A stretch of 40,924 nucleotides of DNA from Chitinophagaceae bacterium (GTDB lineage: Bacteria; Bacteroidota; Bacteroidia; Chitinophagales; Chitinophagaceae): the NCBI GenBank assembly GCA_025933775.1, contig JAICZH010000020.1, forward strand, positions 1 through 40,924. Direction: 5' to 3'. Both the position numbers and the translations under genes were made by a program. Positions 33,812 through 40,924 of this stretch are shown piece after piece (position 1 is the first letter of the stretch; every line of letters starts with the position of its first letter). A model generated the notes under the pieces. It worked only from the letters and a program-made list of their open reading frames with translations. It had not been told where the DNA came from and made no database searches.

Positions 33812-34939
33812 ATGTACAGCCTACATGAATTTTTATCTCCGGTAAATAAACTTTTTTTAAATGATGATAAAGAATACAATCCCAGCCAAATGGCCAGTTT
33901 TATAAAAATTTATGAAGAAGAAGTGCCCGATGTAACCGGCGTGGATATTGTAATTGCAGGCGTTAATGAATTTCGTGGAGATGGATTTATAGCAGAGCAA
34001 AATGCAGCAGATGCAGTGCGCCGTCAATTATATCAATTGTATAGCTGGCATAAAAATATTTCCATTGCGGATGTAGGAAATATAAAATGCGGAGCTACCG
34101 TTGCGGATTCTTATGCTGCCATAAAAACGGTGGTTAGCGAAGTGCTTCAGGCTAATAAAACGATCATTCTCATTGGAGGTTCGCACGATAATACTTTGGC
34201 GCAATATTATGCTTACAAAGACCTAAAAAAAATTATAGAAGCAACGGTTATAGATGCTACTATTGATCTTAAAAGTGAATCGCCTGTGCGAAGCCAAAAT
34301 TTTTTAATGGAGATGCTTACCAACGAACCAAACATGGTGAATCATTATAACCATATCGGGTTTCAAAGTTATTTTGTACATCCCCGAATGTTGGAAACTA
34401 TGGATAAGCTTCGGTTTGATTGCTATCGCTTAGGGAAAGCAAAAGAACAAATTGAAGAAATGGAACCGGTTATCAGAAATTCTCATTTGGTTAGTTTTGA
34501 TATTGCTTCAATAAAACACAGCGATGCACCTGCTTCTGTGCTAAGCGCAAATGGATTTACAGGCGAAGAGGCGTGTAGCCTTGCCCGTTTCGCTGGCCTC
34601 AGCCAAACGCTTTCTTCGTTTGGAATATATGGTTACGATGCAAAAAAAGATATAAAAAATCTTACTGCTTTGCAAATAGCACAAATGATCTGGTACTTTA
34701 TTGACGGAAGAAATAGAAACAATCAGGAAGCAGAACTTAAAGAAAGGCAAAATTTTAATGAATACCATACTGCATTTGCTGAAGTAGATACCATTTTCAT
34801 TCAAAGTAAAAAAACAGGAAGATGGTGGATGGAATTGCCTAATAAAAAATTTATCCCATGCAGCTATAATGATTATTTATTTGCCAGCAACAATCAGGTG
34901 CCGGAACGCTGGCTGAGAGCGCAGGAGCGGGAAGCGTGA
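33812..34939 (+). CDS. Formimidoylglutamase-like ureohydrolase-fold protein, metal site incomplete
   Basis: 375 residues from ATG at 33812 (MYSLHEFLSPVNKLFL); a TTG at 33791 would add seven. The arginase/agmatinase/formimidoylglutamase fold is clear: DIVIAGVNEFRGDG, ILIGGSHDNTLAQ with His125, and SFDIASIKHSD. Metal ligands differ from active enzymes: the DAHxD motif reads DATID (His to Thr150), and in SFDxD the second Asp is Ala232. The first ligand His125 and Asp148, Asp152, Asp230 remain. Such proteins in Bacteroidota are annotated formimidoylglutamase, but this one may be inactive or bind differently. It diverges from pheS. Confidence 0.85.
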   Translation: MYSLHEFLSPVNKLFLNDDKEYNPSQMASFIKIYEEEVPDVTGVDIVIAGVNEFRGDGFIAEQNAADAVRRQLYQLYSWHKNISIADVGNIKCGATVADSYAAIKTVVSEVLQANKTIILIGGSHDNTLAQYYAYKDLKKIIEATVIDATIDLKSESPVRSQNFLMEMLTNEPNMVNHYNHIGFQSYFVHPRMLETMDKLRFDCYRLGKAKEQIEEMEPVIRNSHLVSFDIASIKHSDAPASVLSANGFTGEEACSLARFAGLSQTLSSFGIYGYDAKKDIKNLTALQIAQMIWYFIDGRNRNNQEAELKERQNFNEYHTAFAEVDTIFIQSKKTGRWWMELPNKKFIPCSYNDYLFASNNQVPERWLRAQEREA

Positions 34940-35108
34940 TGGTGAATTTTGAATAGGCAATTGACAATTGGCATAATAAACTTAAGTAATTAATAATTTA
35001 ATAATTACTGAGTTCATCAAAAATGCCAACCTATACCGAAAGGCTCAGGCATATGCAACTACAGCCTCACAGTTATGGCCGTGCCGATTGCTGTAAATTT
35101 TTAAATGA
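34940..35108. other. 169-bp gap with a GC-richer segment and a short frame
   Basis: Left part has degenerate CAATTGACAATTGGC words. From about 35023 to 35095 the base composition is richer in GC than the surroundings and encodes a 35-codon frame from ATG 35023 (MPTYTERLRHMQLQPHSY...) that overlaps the tadA start. Its 10-mer GCCGTGCCGA (35078-35087) also occurs at 15233-15242. No known RNA or protein family was recognised; it may be a repeat remnant. Confidence 0.3.
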
Positions 35109-35534
35109 ATGGATGATGAATATTATATGAAACAAGCCCTGCGTGAAGCGCAAAAAGCTTTTGACGCAGATGAAGTTCCCATTGGCGCTGTAATTGTAAT
35201 GAAGAATACCATAATCGCCCGCGGATACAATCAGGTAGAAACTCTTACCGATTCAACAGCACATGCAGAAATCCTATCGCTCACCTCCGCATTTAATTAT
35301 CTCGGTTCAAAATATTTGCCGGAAGCAACCATATATGTTACCATTGAGCCATGCGCAATGTGTTGCGGCGCTTTGTACTGGAGCAAAATTGGAAAGATTG
35401 TGTATGGCGCAGCAGATGAAAAACATGGCGGCATTGCAAAAGTAAAGTTGCATCCCAAAACAACAATCGTAAGTAATATTTGTGCCAATGATTGTATGGC
35501 GCTGATGCAAAATTTTTTCAGAAAAAAAAGATAG
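35109..35534 (+). CDS. tadA: tRNA-specific adenosine deaminase-type nucleoside deaminase
   Basis: 141 residues. The zinc site of the cytidine deaminase superfamily is intact: His52-Ala-Glu54 in TAHAEI and Pro81-Cys82-x-x-Cys85 in EPCAMCCGAL. The length, the DEVPIGAVIV start and the KIVYGA strand fit TadA, which makes inosine at the wobble position of tRNA-Arg. The neighbours are the ureohydrolase-fold protein upstream and SOD downstream on the same strand. A guanine deaminase role is possible but less likely for this length. Confidence 0.88.
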   Translation: MDDEYYMKQALREAQKAFDADEVPIGAVIVMKNTIIARGYNQVETLTDSTAHAEILSLTSAFNYLGSKYLPEATIYVTIEPCAMCCGALYWSKIGKIVYGAADEKHGGIAKVKLHPKTTIVSNICANDCMALMQNFFRKKR

Positions 35535-35604
35535 AAAAAAATTTTACAACTTTCGCTATCGGGAATTATTACCATACCCTTCATGCTTTTAAACATATAG
35601 TAAG

Positions 35605-35612
35605 TAAATTTG
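35605..35612 (+). promoter_or_regulatory. -7 box (TAAATTTG) upstream of the SOD gene
   Basis: A perfect TAnnTTTG match 38 bases before the SOD start at 35651. The leader would be roughly 30 nt. No clear TTG at -33. Confidence 0.45.
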
Positions 35613-35650
35613 TTACAATACAAAACGTTCACTTTTAAAAAATATACATT

Positions 35651-36253
35651 ATGGCATTTACACTACCGGCTCTACCCTACAGCTACGATGCGCTTGAGCC
35701 ACACATTGACAAAGAAACTATGCAAATTCATCACGATAAGCACCACCAGGCTTATGTAGATAATCTTAATAAAGCTATTGCAGGCACACCTAATGAAAAT
35801 AAAACATTGGAAGAATTGCTTGCTAATGCAGGAAGCATAAGCCCTGCCGTGCGCAACAATGGAGGCGGCCATTGGAATCATAGTTTTTTTTGGGAAATTT
35901 TATCGCCCGATGGCGGCGGTAAGCCTGAAGGGAAATTAGCAAAAGCAATTGACAATGCATTTGGTTCATTTGATGAAATGAAAGAAAAATTTAATGCAGC
36001 AGGAGCATCGCGCTTTGGCAGCGGATGGGCATGGCTTGGCGTTCTTAATGGAAAACTCGCCATTTGCTCCACACCCAATCAGGACAATCCATTAATGGAC
36101 GTTGCTGAATGCAAATGCAAGCCCATATTGGGTTGCGACGTATGGGAACATGCTTATTATTTAAAGTATCAAAATAAAAGAGCTGATTATTTAAAAGCTT
36201 TTTGGAATGTAGTAAACTGGAAAAAAGTTGATGAACATTTTGAGAATGCATAA
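35651..36253 (+). CDS. Superoxide dismutase, Mn type
   Basis: 200 residues of the Fe/Mn SOD family. Metal ligands: His27 (MQIHHDKHH), His77 ([10 protein letters not shown]), Asp163 and His167 ([10 protein letters not shown]). The Gly-rich GGGHWNH and Gln144 in TPNQDNP are typical of Mn-using enzymes; iron enzymes usually carry Gln near the former site. A cambialistic enzyme is possible. No signal peptide, so cytoplasmic. A strong bidirectional terminator follows at 36305. Confidence 0.95.
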   Translation: MAFTLPALPYSYDALEPHIDKETMQIHHDKHHQAYVDNLNKAIAGTPNENKTLEELLANAGSISPAVRNNGGGHWNHSFFWEILSPDGGGKPEGKLAKAIDNAFGSFDEMKEKFNAAGASRFGSGWAWLGVLNGKLAICSTPNQDNPLMDVAECKCKPILGCDVWEHAYYLKYQNKRADYLKAFWNVVNWKKVDEHFENA

Positions 36254-36304
36254 TAGCATTTTCATTTTTTATTTATACAATAAATAAAATTTATTTATTA
36301 AATT

Positions 36305-36338
36305 AAAAACCGCCTCAAAAATTTAAGGCGGTTTTTTT
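36305..36338. terminator. Bidirectional rho-independent terminator
   Basis: AAAAACCGCCT (36305-36315) pairs with AGGCGGTTTTT (36326-36336), an 11-bp perfect stem with a 10-base loop, followed by more T. The A-run on the other side makes it work in both directions. It separates the convergent SOD and alcohol dehydrogenase genes. Confidence 0.85.
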
Positions 36339-36372
36339 TATAAAAAATTAAAAAAAAATTATAACTCACTAC

Positions 36373-37416
36373 TCACAAAGTTGCCATATCAATTACAAAC
36401 CTGTAACGCACATCTCCTTTCAACATACGTTCGTAGCTTTCATTAATATCTTTAATATTGATTACTTCTACATCAGATGTAATGTTATGCGCTGCGCAGT
36501 AATCAAGCATTTCCTGCGTTTCAGCAATACCTCCAATTAAAGATCCTGCAAAACTTCTTCTTTGCATAATAAGATTAAACGCAGGTATATGCGCAGGCTC
36601 GGAAGGCGCGCCGACACACACCATTACACCATTTGTTTTGAGCATGTTTAAATAAATATTATAATCGTGCGGAGCAGAAACAGTGTCTAAAATAAAATCA
36701 AAATAATTGTGCATGCTTTTCACTTTTTCTTTATCGGTAGTTAAAAGAAATTTATGAGCGCCCAATCTTTTTGCATCCGCCTCTTTTGATGGAGTATGGC
36801 TCAACATAGTAACTTCGGCGCCAAATGACACAGCAAGTTTTACACCCATGTGTCCCAAACCACCAAGCCCTAAAATACCCACTTTATCACCTTTGCTCAC
36901 TTTCCAATGGCGCAGAGGTGAATAAGTAGTAATGCCTGCGCAAAGCAACGGGGCCACGTTTTCCAGCGGAAGCTTATCAGAAATTTTTAAAACAAAATCT
37001 TCATGAGCTACAATTTGTTTGCTGTAACCGCCATAAGTAATTCCACTGCCATCTCTTTCGTGCGCATTATAAGTTCCTACCATTCCATTGCTGCAATATT
37101 GTTCAAGGCCTTCTTTACAATTGTCGCATTCCCTGCAACTATCTACCAGGCAGCCGATGGCAGCAAGATCGCCGGCTTTATATTTTTTTACATGATTGCC
37201 AACTTTTATAACACGGCCTACAATTTCGTGGCCCGGAACAACAGGATACATGGTATTTCCCCATTCATTGCGCGCTGTATGAAGATCGCTGTGACACACG
37301 CCGCAATACAATATTTCCAATTGTACATCATGAGGTTTCAGTTCTCTTCTTTCTATGTTAAATGGTTCAATGGGAGTAGTAGCGCTTTTTGCAGCATAAG
37401 CTTTTACTGTTGACAT
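36373..37416 (-). CDS. Zinc-dependent NAD(P) alcohol dehydrogenase (YahK/CAD type)
   Basis: 347 residues from ATG at 37416; the frame is open to 37437 but the added seven residues are not conserved. Catalytic zinc: Cys41 in GVCHSD and His63-Glu64 in PGHEIVG. Structural zinc: Cys94, Cys97, Cys100 and Cys108 (SCRECDNCKEGLEQYC). The nucleotide loop is ILGLGGLGHMGVKLA. The NGxVG-type C-terminal part YGGYSKQIV fits the cinnamyl-alcohol dehydrogenase/YahK group, which reduces aldehydes with NADPH. Confidence 0.93.
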   Translation of the reverse strand: MSTVKAYAAKSATTPIEPFNIERRELKPHDVQLEILYCGVCHSDLHTARNEWGNTMYPVVPGHEIVGRVIKVGNHVKKYKAGDLAAIGCLVDSCRECDNCKEGLEQYCSNGMVGTYNAHERDGSGITYGGYSKQIVAHEDFVLKISDKLPLENVAPLLCAGITTYSPLRHWKVSKGDKVGILGLGGLGHMGVKLAVSFGAEVTMLSHTPSKEADAKRLGAHKFLLTTDKEKVKSMHNYFDFILDTVSAPHDYNIYLNMLKTNGVMVCVGAPSEPAHIPAFNLIMQRRSFAGSLIGGIAETQEMLDYCAAHNITSDVEVINIKDINESYERMLKGDVRYRFVIDMATL

Positions 37417-37434
37417 ATTATTTTTTTGGAACAA

Positions 37435-37442
37435 CAAAAATA
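37435..37442 (-). promoter_or_regulatory. -7 box (TATTTTTG) upstream of the alcohol dehydrogenase
   Basis: A perfect TAnnTTTG match on the minus strand ending 18 bases before the ATG at 37416. Confidence 0.4.
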
Positions 37443-37605
37443 ATCCGGAAAAGTTTTTTGGGTGAATGTTTTTTTAAAAGGAAAGTTTACAAACTTTATT
37501 GAACATTAAAGGAAGAATAAATAATGGGAAGACTTTTTTAATTAAAAACCAATTCTAATTTTTCTGTAATTACAAATCTTATTTTTAATTTTTAATTCCT
37601 CAACT

Positions 37606-38256
37606 CTACCCCGGCATTCTCGTAATATATTTTTCCATTTGTTTTACCTGGTCAGCAATTTGAGGAGTGGTTGGTTTTAATGCTTTTACTTTTCTGAAAT
37701 ATTCTTTGGCTGCGCGAAATTCGCGTTTGTTAATCATGATAGAAGAAAGCTGTAAATAAGCAGCAGCCTCGTTTTCCTTATCAGGCAATCCTGCCCGTAT
37801 TGCCTGGCGAATATAATTTTCAGCTTCGCGGATTTTTCCTTTTTGCATAGCCAGCATCCCGAGTTGCAGTTTGTTAGCTCCTTCCGCTTCCTTCATGGGC
37901 ATTCCAAGCGTAAGGCTTTTTTTCATGTGCTTTTCGGCGCTTTCGTAATCTTCGTGAACCATAGCCAGATTGCCTTTCAGCGTAAAATAAACGGAACGAA
38001 CCGGCTTAATAAGCAAGCCGGGAAACCATATAGAATCTATTACTTTTTGCGCTCCTTCCATATCGCCGCTCTCCATATAACCTTGTATCAATCTCATGGG
38101 GCCGAAAAGAAAATGTCCAACGATTAAAATGGCAGCAATTAAATATAAAATAAAGGAAGGCCAAAAACCTGAAAGAATATTTACCACTACAGCAAGAACA
38201 AGAAATGCTATTCCTATCAATAATCTATACTTTATAATAACATTCAAAAACTTCAT
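37606..38256 (-). CDS. Membrane-anchored TPR repeat protein
   Basis: 216 residues from ATG at 38256 (MKFLNVIIKYRLL); the frame is open to 38331 but the added 25 residues look unlike a protein start. Two membrane helices at about 10-30 and 32-55 (LLIGIAFLVLAVVVNIL, FILYLIAAILIVGHFLF), then TPR-like helical repeats from about 65 to 205: GQLEGAQKVIDSI-like MEGAQKVIDS, NLAMVHEDYESAEKHMKK, GMLAMQKGKIREAENYIR, YLQLSSIMINKREFRAAKEY. It would be anchored in the inner membrane with the TPRs on one side. Partners are unknown. Confidence 0.82.
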   Translation of the reverse strand: MKFLNVIIKYRLLIGIAFLVLAVVVNILSGFWPSFILYLIAAILIVGHFLFGPMRLIQGYMESGDMEGAQKVIDSIWFPGLLIKPVRSVYFTLKGNLAMVHEDYESAEKHMKKSLTLGMPMKEAEGANKLQLGMLAMQKGKIREAENYIRQAIRAGLPDKENEAAAYLQLSSIMINKREFRAAKEYFRKVKALKPTTPQIADQVKQMEKYITRMPG

Positions 38257-38401
38257 ACTATTTTTAATTTTAAAATCTTTTTTATTAAGTGCTCTATGAA
38301 AATTTTGCCAAACAGATTTTACAGGTTGCAAAAAATATTAAGGATAATTATGTATTTTTTTTTAAGCAGGCAAAGATAATATTAATTCAATTGAGGAGAA
38401 T

Positions 38402-40924
38402 TTAAAACTTAAATTCTGCGCTTACTTTAATTCCAAATTGGGGCACATTGGGATTATTCAAATAATTCAATCGCCATACACCATCAATTCGTATTGCATG
38501 AAAAATATTATCAATGCCCACTCCTGTTTCCAGATAAGGTATTTTATCAGGAACTGTAAAATGATAGCTGATAGTAGAATCATAATAACTGTTGGCAATT
38601 CTGTTTGCTTCCGACATATCGCCAAGCACTCCTTTAAAAGTTACCAGCGAGCGCCATTTTAATTTTTTCAATAACGGAAAATATTTAAATGGGAAACTTC
38701 CGAATGATTGCTGAACAGAAAGACTTGCATATTTATCCGTTACAAATTCAAAACGATTCATGTTATTAAATGCGTATTTATTATAATAATACGTATCATT
38801 TCCTTTCAATACATTTAATAATACAATGGGCAATACGCCGTTAGTTAATCCTGCGTCAACAATGTAAGAAAGCTGGCCGATTCTGCCGTCAGGAAAATTA
38901 TGTTCTACATATAAATTCCATTTACTGAAATTAAAATCGCTTTTGAAAAATCCATTGTTTATGTTTATTCCTTTGGTATAGCTCAAAGTTATTATAGGAT
39001 AGTAACTGCCAAGGCTTCCCCTGCGATAATGCTCGGTAATGTATCTTTCTTTGTGCGACCATCGCAGCGAAATAGTTGCATTGCTAACTTTATAGTTATT
39101 CGATTCTGAAAGCGTATCAACATACGGTTTAAAATTATCATGCGTATAATAAACGCTGAAAAAAGGAGTGAGCACATTATGGCTTATATCTGCGCTTATT
39201 GCAAAATCATTGTTTAAATATTTGAGATAATTTACATCAGTGTATTTACTGTTCATGAGCCTCGATTGGCTGTATTTAACTCTTCGCAAGAAAGCTGCGA
39301 AAATTGAATTTTGATCCAACTCATCACTGTGATTATACGTGCCGGTAATATCGCTGCTGTGTTCCAAAGTTAAGGTGGACCATTTATGCTGATTTAAAAC
39401 AAAAACTGACCGTAACAAATAACGAAATTGTTGATCCCTGAAAGCATAGCCCGCATAGCCTGTTAATTGAATGCTTTTGTTGAATTTCGAATTGGTTTTT
39501 AATCCGAATGTAAAACGGTTTCCTTCAATAATATTGTTGGTATAGATGTAATAAATATTTCCTAAATCTACAGGGCCTGTAGTATAATAACCGGTAGTTA
39601 ATGCTGAAATGATTTTTGCATACGTAACCACAGCAGGAATTCTTGTAAGCGTATCCATTAAAACATACACTGATTTTTCTGTTTTACTTAAAGGCTCGAA
39701 ACGTTGTATAGGCGCCACTTTTGATGAATCAGCCGCAAATGCCGAAATAGGAATATATTTTTTATTGAATGCGGTATCAATAGAATCATTATTTAAAATA
39801 ATATTTTTGTAGATAGTTGTTTTTCTTGCAATCACACCGGTTTGTTTTTTAAATGGAACTACTACGTCCATAAACAAGATGGTTTTATCGGGTAAAAACT
39901 GGTGTTGATTTTCTGCTTCAAAAAATTGAGAGATTTCAAATTTCTTTACAAAATTTACATTGGCATTTTTATCTAAATGCATCACCAGCGATTTTACAGC
40001 ATACGATGTATCGGCAATCCATAAATATCCATTGAAGGTATTACTGCCAAAATGTGCCGGAGAAAACTGCACTTGTATGCAACGATGATTATCAAAATAA
40101 AGCGTATCTAAAATATGGTAATCGTAAAAAACTAAAGCATTATCTGCAATGGGGCTTACAAAATTTACATCCACTAACTTGATGTTATTGTCGTAAACAT
40201 TTATTTTTTTATAAAGCCCGTCTATATAAGTTAAAATAGATTTATTATCAAACCCGGAACTTTTAATGGCAGTATAATCATAACGGTCTTTCTCAGGATT
40301 TCTTCGGTAATAGTAATTGGAATTGGTTTCCGATAAAAAAACCGGTAATAGTTTATCATTATCGGCTGTTGTATCCTGGTTATTGAAAGCAAATTTCAAC
40401 GGGCGCATCAGCCGGTTGTTTTGTAATTTCTGCGGTAAATTTTTCAAGTCCACTTCCATTTTATCATATACCTGGCATTGAAAAGTTTTATTATTGAAAG
40501 CATCATTGCGGTTTTTATTTTTTATTACTTTCAAAATTAATCTTTGCGCTTTGGTGTATTTTGATTTTACTGCAACAACTACTTCGGTCATTTCATTGGC
40601 AACAGGCATCGTTTCAAAATTAATTTGCTGCTCTGCATCTTTTGATACCGGCTTTGAAATACTTGTATAACCAATCATTGAAATAGCGATGGAATCTGTA
40701 TTATCGCTGATCGTAAAAGAAAATTTTCCGTTTTCATCTGTAATAACGCCATTGCCGGAGTTAAGCGCATACACACTGCATGAAGCCAATGGGAGCTTTG
40801 TTTTGGCATCAGTTACTTTGCCCGTAATGATTCTTTCCTGCGCCTGCATTTTACTGCAAATGGCGAATAGAAAAATAAATAAAATTTTATATGGTAAAAT
40901 TTTTTTTATAGAGGACAGATGTTG
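38402..40924 (-). CDS. DUF5686 and carboxypeptidase-regulatory-domain outer-membrane protein, start beyond the window
   Basis: At least 815 residues from an ATG at 40849. That ATG leaves no signal peptide, but the same frame stays open to the window edge and reads IKKILPYKILFIFLFAICSK then MQAQE, a normal signal peptide with cleavage at AQ. The true start is therefore at or beyond the right edge. A CarboxypepD_reg domain (TGKVTDAKTKLPLASCSVYA, ITDENGKFSF, about residues 9-85 in the ATG numbering) is followed by the DUF5686 domain with a C-terminal beta-barrel-like part that ends in FGIKVSAEFKF, an aromatic outer-membrane insertion signal. Confidence 0.85.
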   Translation of the reverse strand, partial: QHLSSIKKILPYKILFIFLFAICSKMQAQERIITGKVTDAKTKLPLASCSVYALNSGNGVITDENGKFSFTISDNTDSIAISMIGYTSISKPVSKDAEQQINFETMPVANEMTEVVVAVKSKYTKAQRLILKVIKNKNRNDAFNNKTFQCQVYDKMEVDLKNLPQKLQNNRLMRPLKFAFNNQDTTADNDKLLPVFLSETNSNYYYRRNPEKDRYDYTAIKSSGFDNKSILTYIDGLYKKINVYDNNIKLVDVNFVSPIADNALVFYDYHILDTLYFDNHRCIQVQFSPAHFGSNTFNGYLWIADTSYAVKSLVMHLDKNANVNFVKKFEISQFFEAENQHQFLPDKTILFMDVVVPFKKQTGVIARKTTIYKNIILNNDSIDTAFNKKYIPISAFAADSSKVAPIQRFEPLSKTEKSVYVLMDTLTRIPAVVTYAKIISALTTGYYTTGPVDLGNIYYIYTNNIIEGNRFTFGLKTNSKFNKSIQLTGYAGYAFRDQQFRYLLRSVFVLNQHKWSTLTLEHSSDITGTYNHSDELDQNSIFAAFLRRVKYSQSRLMNSKYTDVNYLKYLNNDFAISADISHNVLTPFFSVYYTHDNFKPYVDTLSESNNYKVSNATISLRWSHKERYITEHYRRGSLGSYYPIITLSYTKGININNGFFKSDFNFSKWNLYVEHNFPDGRIGQLSYIVDAGLTNGVLPIVLLNVLKGNDTYYYNKYAFNNMNRFEFVTDKYASLSVQQSFGSFPFKYFPLLKKLKWRSLVTFKGVLGDMSEANRIANSYYDSTISYHFTVPDKIPYLETGVGIDNIFHAIRIDGVWRLNYLNNPNVPQFGIKVSAEFKF

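Noticed and set aside
35023-35130. 35-codon frame overlapping the start of tadA as a leader peptide
   Set aside because: No family, no ribosome-stalling or amino-acid-run signal, and it lies in a GC-rich patch that is probably a repeat remnant.
1-40924. tRNA, rRNA, CRISPR array, complete insertion sequence or prophage
   Set aside because: No cloverleaf, rRNA-like stretch, spaced direct repeat array or transposase/integrase gene was seen. Only ORF6N and the vapBC remnant hint at foreign DNA.

Overview
The window is AT-rich chromosomal DNA from a member of the Bacteroidota, most likely family Chitinophagaceae or a close relative. Evidence: a secreted protein with a type IX secretion (T9SS) C-terminal sorting domain, the gliding lipoprotein GldH, BatD, carboxypeptidase-regulatory-domain outer-membrane proteins including a DUF5686 protein, SusD-era style lipoproteins, near absence of Shine-Dalgarno sequences, and many TAnnTTTG (-7) promoter boxes. 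Genus and species cannot be read from the sequence. No rRNA, tRNA, CRISPR array, prophage or complete insertion sequence was seen.

Layout. 1-9007: a carbohydrate region with a partial nucleoside-permease-type MFS transporter (-), a 1199-residue T9SS cargo protein (+), then a DUF1080 protein, a secreted-type Gfo/Idh/MocA oxidoreductase and a FucP-type sugar MFS transporter (+), matching the 3-keto-glycoside type of sugar utilisation gene sets of this phylum. 9080-10898: a VOC protein and two lipoproteins (-). 11027-15112: a four-gene + operon (GntP-family permease, RidA, D-threonine aldolase/D-serine dehydratase-like PLP enzyme, M19 dipeptidase) that reads as a D-amino-acid uptake and breakdown unit. 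15249-18830: dusB (-) diverging from CPBP protease, cdsA and psd (+, phospholipid synthesis). 18843-19381: an ORF6N gene broken by a one-base frameshift. 19432-23738: YdeI-like protein, YjjG-like HAD phosphatase, an SDR, and BatD. 23735-27525: a - strand run of rluE-like, yicC, gldH, histidine kinase, response regulator. 28062-32129: an LpxD-like acyltransferase, a regulatory-domain protein, an NAD-dependent epimerase and a 3-hydroxyacyl-CoA dehydrogenase. 32145-32597: a previously unannotatable gap that contains a decayed VapBC-type toxin-antitoxin locus. 32640-40924: pheS, a ureohydrolase-fold protein with an incomplete metal site, tadA, Mn-type SOD, zinc alcohol dehydrogenase, a TPR membrane protein and a DUF5686 protein that runs off the right edge.

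The most unusual signals are (1) a 22-bp dispersed repeat with four copies, one of which sits inside pheS and is itself split by a 21-bp imperfect palindrome, adding residues to PheS; (2) the decayed vapBC between pheS and the acyl-CoA dehydrogenase gene; (3) the D-amino-acid operon, where permease, PLP lyase and imine deaminase fit one another chemically; (4) an arginase-fold protein that has lost two metal ligands; and (5) a frameshifted ORF6N gene. Most of the rest is ordinary housekeeping sequence.
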